Assembly: GCA_003543115.1 (NCBI GenBank)
Contig: DPJH01000004.1
Coordinates: 1-61,763, forward strand
Direction of reading: 5' to 3'
From: Candidatus Moraniibacteriota bacterium
GTDB lineage: Bacteria; Patescibacteriota; Minisyncoccia; Moranbacterales; UBA2206
DNA: 61,763 nt
A model generated the notes under the pieces. The model made no database searches. It saw nothing but the letters and a program-made list of their open reading frames with translations, and was not told where the DNA came from. A program made the translations under genes and the position numbers. Shown here one piece after another: positions 47,645 to 56,138 of this stretch. How positions within the stretch are numbered: the stretch's first letter is position 1; each line of letters begins with the position of its first letter.

Positions 47645-47878
47645 TTCGCCGATTGGCGGAAGAAATAAATAAAACAACTAGTTAAAGTCCCGAATGCTCG
47701 GGATACTCAACCAGAAAAGTTTGATCGGGTAATATATAAGCCCTATGACTAAAATAACTGGCTTGTAGAGACTCGGTTTTTTATTTGCTCAGAAGTTTTA
47801 TAAAAAAGAAATTCAAATAGAAAGTATTAAATAGATATCGATCACATTCATTGATTGTGAGGTTTATAAAAAAAGAAT
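47645..47878 (+). other. Long untranslated spacer between rpsJ and rplC
   Basis: Longest non-coding gap in the S10/spc run. It holds CCCGAATGCTCGGG (a hairpin, 47686-47699), a GACTCGGTTTTTTATTT stretch near 47769-47785 that resembles a terminator end, and no ORF or tRNA that I can support. It may be a leader for autogenous control of the downstream genes. Confidence 0.5.
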
Positions 47879-48442
47879 ATGGGAAAATTCATATTAGGAA
47901 AAAAACTTGGAATGACAACTATATTTAATGAAAAAAGCGAGGCACAGAATGTGACATTGGTTGAATGTGCAGCAAAAGTTTCTGATGTTAGAAATATAGA
48001 AAAAGATGGATATAATGCAGTTCAGGTTGCGATAGAAAAAACAAAAAATAAGACTGTAAAGAAAGAATTTAGAATTGAAAATACTGATGTAAAAATTGGA
48101 GATGAAGTGAGTGTAGATATTTTTGCAGTTGGTGATGAGGTGAATGTGACTGGTCTTGGAAAAGCTAAAGGTTTTCAAGGAGTGGTAAAGAGACATGGAT
48201 TTGGCGGAGGAAGAGCTACTCATGGAAATAAGCATGCGCTTCGCGCTCCTGGATCAATTGGATCAGGCTATCCGGAACATGTTTTGAAAGGCAAGAGAAT
48301 GGCGGGAAGAATGGGAGGAAAAAGAGTTACTAACAAGAATATTAAAATAGTTTTAATAGATAAAGAAAAAAATTTGATGGCGCTTAAAGGAGCTGTTCCT
48401 GGAGTGCCGGGTGCTGTAATTGAGATTTATACGGTTAAATAA
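47879..48442 (+). CDS. rplC: 50S ribosomal protein L3
   Basis: 187 residues, about 20 shorter than E. coli. LGKKLGMTTIFNEKSEAQNV and GFQGVVKRHGFGGGRATHGN, then RAPGSIGSGYPEHVLKGKRM carry the conserved long loop reaching the peptidyl-transferase centre. Binds 23S rRNA. Confidence 0.97.
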   Translation: MGKFILGKKLGMTTIFNEKSEAQNVTLVECAAKVSDVRNIEKDGYNAVQVAIEKTKNKTVKKEFRIENTDVKIGDEVSVDIFAVGDEVNVTGLGKAKGFQGVVKRHGFGGGRATHGNKHALRAPGSIGSGYPEHVLKGKRMAGRMGGKRVTNKNIKIVLIDKEKNLMALKGAVPGVPGAVIEIYTVK

Positions 48443-48447
48443 AAAAA

Positions 48448-49083
48448 ATGGCAAAGGTTAAATTATACAACACACAAGGAAAAGAAGTAAAGGAGGTAGA
48501 TCTATCTGACAAAGTTTTTGGGTTACCTAAAAATGATGATTTGGTTCATCAAGTATTTGTTTCTCTTGGAGCTAATCAAAGACAAGTTTTGGCTCATACA
48601 AAAACCAGAGGAGAGAGAGCTGGGTCTGGAATCAAACCATGGAAACAAAAGGGAACAGGAAGAGCTCGAGTAGGATCTGTACGAACTCCAACCTGGAGGG
48701 GTGGAGGTATAGCCTTCGGTCCCACAAAGGAAAGAAATTTCAAAAAGAAAATCAATAAGAAGATGAATGCTAAGGCCATTATGACTGTGCTCAGTGCTAA
48801 ATTAAGAGAAGGAGAAATGATTGTCTTAGACAAATTAGCGCTAAAGGATAATAAGACCAAGGAAATGGCACAGGTTTTGAAAAGTCTTCCTGTGAAGGGA
48901 AGGATGTTAGTGAGTTTTTCTTCTGAAGAAAGAGAGATGCGCCGCTACAGCAGAAATATTGAAAATGTAAACAATATTTTAGTGGAAAGATTGAATGTAT
49001 TGGATATGTTGAATAATAAAAACTTGATTATTTCTTATGATTCAATCAAATATTTAGAAAAAAAATATCAAGTTAACGCATAA
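48448..49083 (+). CDS. rplD: 50S ribosomal protein L4
   Basis: 211 residues. The long exit-tunnel loop is present (TRGERAGSGIKPWKQKGTG, then RARVGSVRTPTWRGGGIAFG). Starts 5 bases after rplC. In E. coli L4 regulates the S10 operon; whether the leader here responds is unknown. Confidence 0.97.
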   Translation: MAKVKLYNTQGKEVKEVDLSDKVFGLPKNDDLVHQVFVSLGANQRQVLAHTKTRGERAGSGIKPWKQKGTGRARVGSVRTPTWRGGGIAFGPTKERNFKKKINKKMNAKAIMTVLSAKLREGEMIVLDKLALKDNKTKEMAQVLKSLPVKGRMLVSFSSEEREMRRYSRNIENVNNILVERLNVLDMLNNKNLIISYDSIKYLEKKYQVNA

Positions 49084-49092
49084 TAAAACGAA

Positions 49093-49428
49093 ATGAAACA
49101 GACAAGTAAAAAAGTGAATAAGGTTAAAGGAACTGAAGCAAATAGCATCGCATACAGAATTTTAATTGAACCCATCATTACGGAAGCTGCCAGTCTTGCT
49201 ATTGAAATGAACAAGTATACTTTTAAAGTGGCGGACAATGCTGATAAAATTCAAATCAAGAAGGCAATAGAGGATTTATACAAAGTAAAGGTTATAGGAG
49301 TTAATACTTCTAACAGAAAAAGAAAACCGGTTAGTTATGGGAGAACTCCTGGATTTAAGGCTGGAAGCAAGAAGGCTATAGTAACATTAAAAGAAGGTGA
49401 TTCAATAGAATTATTTAAAGGAGCATAA
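49093..49428 (+). CDS. rplW: 50S ribosomal protein L23
   Basis: 111 residues. ILIEPIITEAASLAIEMNKY and the exit-tunnel loop (RKPVSYGRTPGFKAGSKKAI) are typical uL23. The N-terminus is extended by ~20 basic residues (MKQTSKKVNKVKGTEANSIA). Docking site for trigger factor and SRP on the 50S subunit. Confidence 0.96.
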   Translation: MKQTSKKVNKVKGTEANSIAYRILIEPIITEAASLAIEMNKYTFKVADNADKIQIKKAIEDLYKVKVIGVNTSNRKRKPVSYGRTPGFKAGSKKAIVTLKEGDSIELFKGA

Positions 49429-49432
49429 AAGA

Positions 49433-49504
49433 AAGTTGGTAGTTGGTAGTTGATAGTTGGTAGAAAGAAAAGTTCTATAAACTACAAACTAAAAACTAAG
49501 AACG
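49433..49504. repeat. Heptad-periodic palindromic element (copy A)
   Basis: Left arm AGTTGG-TAGTTGG-TAGTTGA-TAGTTGG-TAG, right arm with CTATAAACTACAAACTAAAA and ACTAAGAAC. Arms are imperfectly complementary and both have a 7-base period. Confidence 0.75.
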
Positions 49505-49514
49505 AAATAAGAAA

Positions 49515-50348
49515 ATGGCAATTAAAGTATATAAAAAGAATAACGCTGGAAGAAGGAATATGTCGATTGTAAAATCGGCTGATGTTTCCAATAAAAAACC
49601 AGAGAAAGCACTTCTTGCTCCCATGAAAAGCAAGGCTGGTAGGTCTCATGGAAAAATTTCTGTGCGCCATCAGGGTGGCGGAGCCAAGAGACGTTATAGA
49701 ATAATTGATTTTAGACAAGATAAATTTGATATTCCTGGAAAAATTGCAGCACTCGAAAGAGATCCGAATCGTTCTTCTTTCATCGCTTTAGTGCATTATA
49801 AGGATGGAGAAAAGCGCTATATTGTTGCTTCAGAGGGCATGAGGGCTGGCGTGGAAATTTTAGCTTCAACCAAGGCTCCAGTCAAACTGGGAAATAGAAC
49901 GCAAATAAAGAACATTCCAACCGGAACTATTATCTCCAATCTAGAGCTTTTTCCTGGAAAAGGTGGCCAGATCGTACGAAGCGCAGGATCGGGGGCAATT
50001 TTAACCGCAGTAGATGAAAAAACCGCTCAAGTAAAGATGCCATCAGGAGAAATTAGACTCGTAAGTAATGAATGTTATGCTACAATAGGACAGGTGAGCA
50101 ATTTTGAACATAACACTATAAATATAGGTAAGGCTGGTAGAAAAAGGCATATGGGAGTTCGTCCTGGAGTAAGAGGAACCGTAATGAATCCAGTAGATCA
50201 TCCACATGGAGGAGGAGAAGGACGTCAGGGAATTGGACTTAAACATCCGAAGACTCCTTGGGGCAAGCCGGCTCTTGGAAAGAAAACTAGAAAGAAAAAG
50301 AGATACAGCAATAAGTTTATAATCAAGCGAAGACAAAAGAGAAAATAA
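49515..50348 (+). CDS. rplB: 50S ribosomal protein L2
   Basis: 277 residues. SHGKISVRHQGGGAKRRYRI, MGVRPGVRGTVMNPVDHPHG and the conserved C-terminal HPKTPWGKPALGKKTRKKKR identify uL2. Central to peptidyl-transferase activity and subunit joining. Preceded by heptad element A. Confidence 0.97.
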   Translation: MAIKVYKKNNAGRRNMSIVKSADVSNKKPEKALLAPMKSKAGRSHGKISVRHQGGGAKRRYRIIDFRQDKFDIPGKIAALERDPNRSSFIALVHYKDGEKRYIVASEGMRAGVEILASTKAPVKLGNRTQIKNIPTGTIISNLELFPGKGGQIVRSAGSGAILTAVDEKTAQVKMPSGEIRLVSNECYATIGQVSNFEHNTINIGKAGRKRHMGVRPGVRGTVMNPVDHPHGGGEGRQGIGLKHPKTPWGKPALGKKTRKKKRYSNKFIIKRRQKRK

Positions 50349-50354
50349 TTTAAA

Positions 50355-50422
50355 AGTTTATAGTTGGTGGTTGGTAGTTTGTAGAATGAACTACGAACTA
50401 AAAACTGCAAACCAAGAACTAA
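50355..50422. repeat. Heptad-periodic palindromic element (copy B)
   Basis: Left arm AGTTTA-TAGTTGG-TGGTTGG-TAGTTTG-TAG (50355-50384), loop AATGAA, right arm CTA-CGAACTA-AAAACTG-CAAACCA-AGAACTA-A. Best-formed copy. Confidence 0.85.
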
Positions 50423-50426
50423 TAAG

Positions 50427-50768
50427 ATGACAAGAAGTTTAAAGAAAGGTCCATATGTGGACAATAGATTAATAAAGAAAATTCAAAACAAGCCGGCTGG
50501 CGATAAATCAGTTGTGAATATTTGGGCTAGGGCGAGTGTTATTTCTCCTGAAATGGTTGGGTTTACTTTTGGAGTTCATAATGGAAGAAAACATATCCCG
50601 GTCTTTGTCACTGAAGAAATGGTTGGTCATAAATTTGGAGAATTTTCTCCGACTCGAACCTTCTATAAACATGGAGGTAAAATGCAGAAAGAAATTGAAC
50701 AGAATGCCAAACAAAAAGAATTAGATGCTGCCAAGGCTGCTAAAGCTGGTGGTTCTACTAAGAAATAA
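50427..50768 (+). CDS. rpsS: 30S ribosomal protein S19
   Basis: 113 residues against ~92 in E. coli, with a ~20-residue Lys/Ala tail. SLKKGPYVDNRLIKKIQNKP, ARASVISPEMVGFTFGVHNG and GHKFGEFSPTRTFYKHGGK are diagnostic of uS19. Binds 16S rRNA in the head with S13. Confidence 0.97.
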   Translation: MTRSLKKGPYVDNRLIKKIQNKPAGDKSVVNIWARASVISPEMVGFTFGVHNGRKHIPVFVTEEMVGHKFGEFSPTRTFYKHGGKMQKEIEQNAKQKELDAAKAAKAGGSTKK

Positions 50769-50792
50769 AGCTATTATATAAGATAAACTATC

Positions 50793-51362
50793 ATGAAAGT
50801 ATCAGCAAAATTAAACAATTTAAGAATGCCCAATCGAAAGGTAAAATTAGTAGCCGATCTTATTATTGGAATGGATGTTGCGGACGCTATTAATCAGCTG
50901 GATGTTGTTGCAAAAAAAAGCAGTCCTTTCATGGTAAAATTATTGAACAGTGCCATTGCTAACGGAGAAAATAATTTTGGAATCGATAGAGATAATATGT
51001 ATGTTTTTGATGTTATTGTTAAAGAAGGAATAACACTAAAAAGATGGATGCCAAAAGCTTACGGCAGGGCTACTCCAATCAGAAAAAGATCCTCACAAAT
51101 TGAAATAGTTATTGAAGAAAGAGAAGAAGGAAAAAATAGAAAAACTCAGGATCAATTAGAAAAAGAAAAGAAAGCCAGAATTGCTGCGAAGAAAAAAATA
51201 GAAAAAGAGGCGGCTAAGGAAAGCGAGGTTGAGAAGGAAGAGGTAGCAGAAGGAAGTGTGAAGGAAGTGAAGAAAAAAGAAAAAGCGGGGGTGAAAAAAG
51301 ATGCAGCTGCTCCTAACGCCGGATGGGCTAACAAAATTTTCAGAAGAAAATCAGGAATGTAA
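50793..51362 (+). CDS. rplV: 50S ribosomal protein L22 with long charged tail
   Basis: 189 residues against 110 in E. coli. KLNNLRMPNRKVKLVADLII, ...LLNSAIANGENNFG and the tunnel hairpin MPKAYGRATPIRKRSSQI are normal. Residues ~115-189 are a low-complexity Lys/Glu/Ala tail (KEKKARIAAKKKIEKEAAKE and on) ending NAGWANKIFRRKSGM. The tail would project from the 50S surface; it is probably lineage-specific. Confidence 0.96.
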   Translation: MKVSAKLNNLRMPNRKVKLVADLIIGMDVADAINQLDVVAKKSSPFMVKLLNSAIANGENNFGIDRDNMYVFDVIVKEGITLKRWMPKAYGRATPIRKRSSQIEIVIEEREEGKNRKTQDQLEKEKKARIAAKKKIEKEAAKESEVEKEEVAEGSVKEVKKKEKAGVKKDAAAPNAGWANKIFRRKSGM

Positions 51363-51370
51363 TTAAAATA

Positions 51371-51430
51371 GGTTTATGGATAATAGTTTATAGAAAAACT
51401 ATAAGCTACGAGCTAAAAACTAAGAACTAA
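51371..51430. repeat. Heptad-periodic palindromic element (copy C)
   Basis: GGTTTATGGA-TAATAGTTTATAG, short A-run, ACTATAAGCTACGAGCTAAA and ACTAAGAACTAA; shorter left arm. Confidence 0.65.
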
Positions 51431-51438
51431 TAAAGATT

Positions 51439-52098
51439 ATGGGAAAAAAAGTTAATCCAATTGGACTTCGAATCGGAATCACAAATACATGGAAATCAAA
51501 ATGGTTTGGAGGAAAAAAGGAGTATAAGAACAACTTAAGACAAGATATTGAACTTAGGCAAGCAATATGCAAAAAATGGAAAAATGCTGCTATTGCTGAG
51601 GTTGAAATTGAAAGATCAACTGCTATGATCAAAGTGATTGTAAAAACTGCCAGACCAGGTGTTCTTATTGGAAGAGGCGGAAGCGGAGTTGAAGATATGC
51701 AGACTTTTGTAAAAAATAATTTTTTTAAACAGAAAAAAACTGCGTTGAAAATAGAAGTTCAGGAAGTTAAGAATTTTGAAGAAAATGCATCCCTTATTGC
51801 TCAAAATATTGCAGAGCAGTTAGAAAAGAGAATCCCTTTCAGAAGAGCTATGAAATCCATGCTTGATCAGGTTTCTAAAAACACTGCCATTAAAGGAATT
51901 AAAATCGAAATGTCAGGACGTTTAGGTGGGGCAGAAATGGCGAGAAGGGAATGGTCGAATAAGGGAACATTGCCATTGCATACTCTTCGAGCCAATATTG
52001 ATTTTGCCAGGGCTACTGCCTATACGACATATGGAACATTGGGAGTGAAGGTGTGGCTATATAAAGGAGAAGTTTTTAATAAGGAGAATAAGAAATAA
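51439..52098 (+). CDS. rpsC: 30S ribosomal protein S3
   Basis: 219 residues. KVNPIGLRIGITNTWKSKWF, KH domain VLIGRGGSGVEDMQTFVKN, and KGIKIEMSGRLGGAEMARRE are typical uS3. Forms the mRNA entry channel with S4 and S5, and has helicase-like activity. Confidence 0.97.
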   Translation: MGKKVNPIGLRIGITNTWKSKWFGGKKEYKNNLRQDIELRQAICKKWKNAAIAEVEIERSTAMIKVIVKTARPGVLIGRGGSGVEDMQTFVKNNFFKQKKTALKIEVQEVKNFEENASLIAQNIAEQLEKRIPFRRAMKSMLDQVSKNTAIKGIKIEMSGRLGGAEMARREWSNKGTLPLHTLRANIDFARATAYTTYGTLGVKVWLYKGEVFNKENKK

Positions 52099-52127
52099 TA
52101 AACATAGATTTTAGATAGAAAAAGCAT

Positions 52128-52544
52128 ATGTTAATGCCAAAAAAAGTAAAACATAGAAAAGTTCAAAGAGGAGGAAGAATTCGCGGCAATTCGAGTCGAG
52201 GAAATGATGTGAGTTTTGGAAGCTATGGACTTAAATCAGTTGAAACAGGACTTGTTTCTGCCCGCCAAATTGAGTCGGCAAGACGGGCTATGACGAGATA
52301 TGTCCAACGTGGTGGAAAAATTTGGATTAGAATATTTCCAGATAAATCAGTGACGAAAAAAGGATCGGAAGTTCCAATGGGTAAAGGAAAAGGGACGGTG
52401 GATCATTTCGTGGCCGTTGTGAAGCCCGGACGCATTATGTTTGAAATGGATGGAGTGAAAAGAGATGTAGCCAAGAAAGCTATGGAGTTGGCATCCTATA
52501 AATTATGCGTTAAATCAAAATTTGTTTCCAAGGAACAAGAATAA
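52128..52544 (+). CDS. rplP: 50S ribosomal protein L16
   Basis: 138 residues; the MLMPKKVKHRKVQRG start fits ATG 52128. SARQIESARRAMTRYVQRGG and KSVTKKGSEVPMGKGKGTVD are diagnostic. Sits by the A-site tRNA elbow. Confidence 0.97.
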   Translation: MLMPKKVKHRKVQRGGRIRGNSSRGNDVSFGSYGLKSVETGLVSARQIESARRAMTRYVQRGGKIWIRIFPDKSVTKKGSEVPMGKGKGTVDHFVAVVKPGRIMFEMDGVKRDVAKKAMELASYKLCVKSKFVSKEQE

Positions 52545-52569
52545 ATAAAAGTAAAGTTTTTGCAATATT

Positions 52570-52755
52570 ATGAAAACAAAGGAAATAAGAGAGAAAAATA
52601 AAGAAGAGCTAAAAAAGCTTTTGAATGAAAAGAGAGAGGCTGTCCGAAAGTCAAGATTTGATGTCGCTGCAAAACAAGTGAAAAATATTCGAGAAATGAG
52701 AAATAATAAGAGAGATATAGCAAAAATCTTAACTATTCTTAAAGAAACTAAATAG
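52570..52755 (+). CDS. rpmC: 50S ribosomal protein L29
   Basis: 61 residues, helical. EIREKNKEELKKLLNEKREA and FDVAAKQVKNIREMRNNKRD match uL29. Binds near the tunnel exit. Starts 25 bases after rplP. Confidence 0.93.
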   Translation: MKTKEIREKNKEELKKLLNEKREAVRKSRFDVAAKQVKNIREMRNNKRDIAKILTILKETK

Positions 52756-52764
52756 TTTAAAAAA

Positions 52765-53028
52765 ATGGAAAATAATTTAGAAAATATGCCAGAGGATAAG
52801 AAGAAAGTAATTATCAAGAAAAAAGGAATCGTTGTTAGCGATAAAATGACTAAGACGGTAGTTGTGGCTGTTGATAGTTTGAAGACTCATCCAAAATATA
52901 AAAAGAAATATATTTCTACTAAGAAATATAAGGCTCATGACGCCGAGGGAAAATATAAGACAGGAGATGAGGTGGAAATAGTTCCATGCAAACCAATGAG
53001 CAAGGATAAATGTTATAAAGTAATATAG
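52765..53028 (+). CDS. rpsQ: 30S ribosomal protein S17
   Basis: 87 residues. KGIVVSDKMTKTVVVAVDSL and a HPKYKKKYISTKKYKAHD loop identify uS17; EIVPCKPMSKDKCYKVI is the C-terminus. The first ~15 residues (NNLENMPEDKK) are an extra acidic/basic start. Confidence 0.96.
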   Translation: MENNLENMPEDKKKVIIKKKGIVVSDKMTKTVVVAVDSLKTHPKYKKKYISTKKYKAHDAEGKYKTGDEVEIVPCKPMSKDKCYKVI

Positions 53029-53030
53029 AT

Positions 53031-53102
53031 TAGTTTGCGGTTGGTAGTTTATAGTTTGTAATAAATACTAGCCATAAGCCACTAACCATAAACCATAAAC
53101 TA
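53031..53102. repeat. Heptad-periodic palindromic element (copy D)
   Basis: TAGTTTG-CGGTTGG-TAGTTTA-TAGTTTG-TA, loop ATAAA, then TACTAGCCATAAGCCACTAA and CCATAAACCATAAACTA. Confidence 0.85.
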
Positions 53103-53107
53103 AAAAA

Positions 53108-53473
53108 ATGATACAAGCAGAGACAAGATTAAAATCAGCTGATAACACAGGAGCAAAAATTATTGAGTGCTTCAAGGTTTTGGGTGGTTCACGAAGAAGA
53201 TATGCTCAGGTTGGAGACATAATTGTGGCCTCAGTTAAATCGGCTGAACCAAGAGGTATGGTAAAAAAAGGAGATAAGGTACGAGCGGTTATCGTAAGGC
53301 AATCTAAGGAGGTTAGAAGAAAAGACGGAACTTATATAAGATTTGATGAAAATGCAGCGGTTATTGTGGATGGAAAAGAGCCGAAGGGAACCAGGGTTTT
53401 TGGTCCAATTGCCAGAGAAATAAGAGAAAAAGGGTTTAATAAAATAATTTCACTTGCTCCTGAAGTATTATAA
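53108..53473 (+). CDS. rplN: 50S ribosomal protein L14
   Basis: 121 residues. MIQAETRLKSADNTGAKIIE, VKKGDKVRAVIVRQSKEVRR and GTRVFGPIAREIREKGFNKI fit uL14 along its whole length. Forms an intersubunit bridge. Confidence 0.97.
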   Translation: MIQAETRLKSADNTGAKIIECFKVLGGSRRRYAQVGDIIVASVKSAEPRGMVKKGDKVRAVIVRQSKEVRRKDGTYIRFDENAAVIVDGKEPKGTRVFGPIAREIREKGFNKIISLAPEVL

Positions 53474-53479
53474 TGATAT

Positions 53480-53530
53480 AAATCGCGAATTAATCCTGAA
53501 TTTGATCAAAAATAGTCGCGAATAAAAATT
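53480..53530. repeat. Weak GCGAAT-type stretch between rplN and rplX
   Basis: AAATCGCGAATTAATC and AATAGTCGCGAATAAAA are two copies of the CGCGAAT word 35 bases apart in a 108-base gap. Less complete than the other copies. Confidence 0.4.
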
Positions 53531-53581
53531 TAAAGGATATTAGTTGAATAAATTAGAGATTAATTAGAGACATATAACATT

Positions 53582-53887
53582 ATGAAAATCAAGAAGAACG
53601 ATCAAGTTAAGATACTGGCGGGTAAAGACCGAGGGAAAACGGGCAAAGTTTTGAAAGTTTTGTCAGCTGAAGATAAGATTATAGTAGAGGGTGTTAATAT
53701 TGTGAAAAAACATATCAGACCAAGGAAAGAAGGCGAGCAAGGTCAGAGAGTGGAGATTCCTGGAAAAATCAATACATCCAATGTTATGCTAGTTTGTCCT
53801 AAATGCGGAAAGGCTTCCCGGATAGAATACAAGGTCACCGAGAAAAGTAAATTTAGAATTTGTAAAAAATGTAAAGCAGAATTATAA
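53582..53887 (+). CDS. rplX: 50S ribosomal protein L24 with zinc ribbon
   Basis: 101 residues. KIKKNDQVKILAGKDRGKTG is the KOW motif, EGVNIVKKHIRPRKEGEQGQ follows. The C-terminus has CPKCGKASRIEYKVTEKSKF and CKKCKAEL: a CxxC pair of pairs that makes a zinc ribbon, absent in E. coli L24. Assembly initiator of the 50S subunit. Confidence 0.95.
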   Translation: MKIKKNDQVKILAGKDRGKTGKVLKVLSAEDKIIVEGVNIVKKHIRPRKEGEQGQRVEIPGKINTSNVMLVCPKCGKASRIEYKVTEKSKFRICKKCKAEL

Positions 53888-53894
53888 GAAAAAT

Positions 53895-54440
53895 ATGTAC
53901 AAATCAATTAAGGAAAAATATAATAAGGATGTTGTTTCAAAGATGAAAGAACAATTCGGTTTCAAGAGCGCCTTGCAAGTTCCAAGGATAGAGAAGGTTG
54001 TTATTAATGTCGGAATTGGGAAATTCATTAAAGATTCTGCTTTGGTGGAGGACGTTAAAAAGACTATTGTTATGATTGCTGGACAAAAACCTGTTATGAC
54101 ACAAGCAAAAAAGTCAATTGCTGGTTTCAAAATTCGTGAAGGACAAGAGATTGGCATGAGAGCTACGCTACGAGGAAAAAGAAAATGGGATTTCATTGAG
54201 AAGTTAGTGTCTGTCGCCATACCTCGTGTAAGAGACTTCCAAGGAATAAAAGATTCAGCTGTGGATGCTGGTGGAAATTTCAATTTTGGAATTAAGGAAC
54301 ATACTATATTTTCTGAAATTATGCCTGAGAGCGTAAAAAATATTGTTGGGTTTCAAGTAAATATTGTAACGACTGCAAAAAATAGAGAAGAAGGATTAGC
54401 TTTATTTAAATTGATGGGCTTTCCTTTAAAAAAAGATTAA
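53895..54440 (+). CDS. rplE: 50S ribosomal protein L5
   Basis: 181 residues. YNKDVVSKMKEQFGFKSALQ, KPVMTQAKKSIAGFKIREGQ and VPRVRDFQGIKDSAVDAGG-like segments (here IPRVRDFQGIKDSAVDAGGN) are diagnostic of uL5. Carries 5S rRNA with L18. Confidence 0.97.
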   Translation: MYKSIKEKYNKDVVSKMKEQFGFKSALQVPRIEKVVINVGIGKFIKDSALVEDVKKTIVMIAGQKPVMTQAKKSIAGFKIREGQEIGMRATLRGKRKWDFIEKLVSVAIPRVRDFQGIKDSAVDAGGNFNFGIKEHTIFSEIMPESVKNIVGFQVNIVTTAKNREEGLALFKLMGFPLKKD

Positions 54441-54476
54441 GTTAATAAAAGCATTAGAATTAAGGTTTAAAATAAT

Positions 54477-54662
54477 ATGGCAAAAAAATCTGTTGAAGCT
54501 AGAGCTCGAAAGACACCAAAATTTTCAACACGAATCGTGAGAAGATGTTGGAGATGCGGGAGAAAACATGGTTATATGCGGGCTTTTGATATTTGTAGAA
54601 TCTGTTTTCGAGAATTAGCAAGTACAGGTCAAATCCCAGGAGTAAAGAAATCTAGTTGGTAA
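54477..54662 (+). CDS. rpsN: 30S ribosomal protein S14, zinc-binding type
   Basis: 61 residues. Two CxxC pairs, CWRCGRKHGYMRAF and CRICFRELA, mark the short zinc form (type Z) rather than the longer E. coli form. Ends GQIPGVKKSSW. Confidence 0.96.
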   Translation: MAKKSVEARARKTPKFSTRIVRRCWRCGRKHGYMRAFDICRICFRELASTGQIPGVKKSSW

Positions 54663-54738
54663 ATTATAAATGTTAATCGTTATCAGTCAATGAACTCAAA
54701 AGGACATTGGCAGTGAACCAATAACTAAGCGAAAAAAT

Positions 54739-55143
54739 ATGTTAGATCCTATAGCAGAAATGTTAACAAGAATAAGAAATGCGCAAACAGCTGGACATAG
54801 TGATGTTGTTTTTGCAGCATCTAAATTGAAAATGGCTATTTCGAATATTCTTGAGAAAGAAGGTTTTGTTGAGTCTGTTTCGAAAGAAAAGCAGGAATCT
54901 TTTGAAAATATAAGAATAGCGCTGAAATATTATAAACTTTCTAATACTAAGAAATTGCCAGCGATAAAAGGATTGAGAAGGATTAGCAAACAAGGACAGA
55001 GAATTTATGTTAAAAATAAAGAAATTAGAAGCGTAAAGAATAATTTCGGTATCTCTATTATTTCTACTCCAAAAGGAGTGATGACCGGTTTTGAAGCAAG
55101 AAAGCTTGGCTTGGGAGGAGAAGTTATTTGTGAAATTTGGTAA
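54739..55143 (+). CDS. rpsH: 30S ribosomal protein S8
   Basis: 134 residues. DPIAEMLTRIRNAQTAGHSD and the C-terminal STPKGVMTGFEARKLGLGGE are uS8 signatures. In E. coli S8 regulates the spc operon. Confidence 0.97.
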   Translation: MLDPIAEMLTRIRNAQTAGHSDVVFAASKLKMAISNILEKEGFVESVSKEKQESFENIRIALKYYKLSNTKKLPAIKGLRRISKQGQRIYVKNKEIRSVKNNFGISIISTPKGVMTGFEARKLGLGGEVICEIW

Positions 55144-55147
55144 TTTA

Positions 55148-55218
55148 ATAGTTTATAGTTGGTTGTGAGTAGTTTCTTGATATATCTAAAAACTACAAAC
55201 TAAGAACCAAAATCTAAT
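55148..55218. repeat. Heptad-periodic palindromic element (copy E)
   Basis: TAGTTTA-TAGTTGG-TTGTGAG-TAGTTTC, then TTGATATATC, CTAAAAACTACAAACTAAGA and ACCAAAATCTAATAA. Confidence 0.75.
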
Positions 55219-55221
55219 AAA

Positions 55222-55761
55222 ATGAGTAGAATAGGTAAAAAAATAATAATCATACCAGAGGGAGTAAATGTTAGTCTTACAAAAGACAATGTTGAAGTTA
55301 ATGGTTCAAAGGGAACACTTGGTTTCGTTCATCACAAGGATGTCTTAATTGAAATGAATGACAAAGAAATTTCTATAAAAAATGTAGGAAAAACAAAAAA
55401 ATCTAATGCTGTTTGGGGTCTGACCAGAGCAATTATCAACAATATGATAGTTGGCGTTACAGAGGGTTATGCAAAAAAATTGGAACTTCAAGGAGTAGGT
55501 TTTCGTATGAATGTAGCTGGAAAGAAAATAAATTTAGCTTTAGGGTTTTCTCACCCAGTGGTTGTAGATGTTCCAGCTAAGCTGGAGGCTAAAATTGAAG
55601 AGGGCGCATTGATTATCAGCGGTATTGATAAACAGGCTGTAGGTCAATTTGCAGCTGAAGTGAGAGGATTAAAGCCGGTTGAGCCATATAAAGGAAAGGG
55701 ATTTAGATATGCAGGAGAAGTTGTAAGAAGAAAAGCTGGAAAGAAAGCTGCATCCAAATAA
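55222..55761 (+). CDS. rplF: 50S ribosomal protein L6
   Basis: 179 residues. SRIGKKIIIIPEGVNVSLTK and the C-terminal EPYKGKGFRYAGEVVRRKAG are typical uL6. Near the factor-binding site of the 50S subunit. Confidence 0.97.
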   Translation: MSRIGKKIIIIPEGVNVSLTKDNVEVNGSKGTLGFVHHKDVLIEMNDKEISIKNVGKTKKSNAVWGLTRAIINNMIVGVTEGYAKKLELQGVGFRMNVAGKKINLALGFSHPVVVDVPAKLEAKIEEGALIISGIDKQAVGQFAAEVRGLKPVEPYKGKGFRYAGEVVRRKAGKKAASK

Positions 55762-55787
55762 AGTAAATTAGAAGATTATAAAATACT

Positions 55788-56135
55788 ATGAAAAAATTAA
55801 GCAGAAATCAAATAAGATTACACAGAAAAAGAAGAATCAGAGCTAAAATTTCTGGAACTAATGAAGTTCCGAGATTGGCTGTTTTTCGCAGTTTAAGAAA
55901 TGTCAGTGCTCAGGTTATTGATGATATTTCTGGCAAGACCATTGCATCTGCTAGTCTTTTTGAAGTAAAGGGTAAGAACACGGTAGTAGGAGCGAAAGAA
56001 GTGGGAAAGGTTGTAGCAGAAAAATGCAAAACTGCAAAAATCGAAAAGGTTGTCTTTGATAGATCAGGATATAAATACCATGGGAAAGTAAAGGCAGTGG
56101 CTGATGGAGCAAGAGAGGCAGGGTTAAAATTTTAA
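55788..56135 (+). CDS. rplR: 50S ribosomal protein L18
   Basis: 115 residues. RLHRKRRIRAKISGTNEVPR and DRSGYKYHGKVKAVADGARE identify uL18. Binds 5S rRNA. Confidence 0.96.
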   Translation: MKKLSRNQIRLHRKRRIRAKISGTNEVPRLAVFRSLRNVSAQVIDDISGKTIASASLFEVKGKNTVVGAKEVGKVVAEKCKTAKIEKVVFDRSGYKYHGKVKAVADGAREAGLKF

Positions 56136-56138
56136 ATA

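Noticed and set aside
47645..47878. tRNA gene in the rpsJ-rplC spacer
   Set aside because: No acceptor stem with a TTCRANNC T-loop could be drawn.
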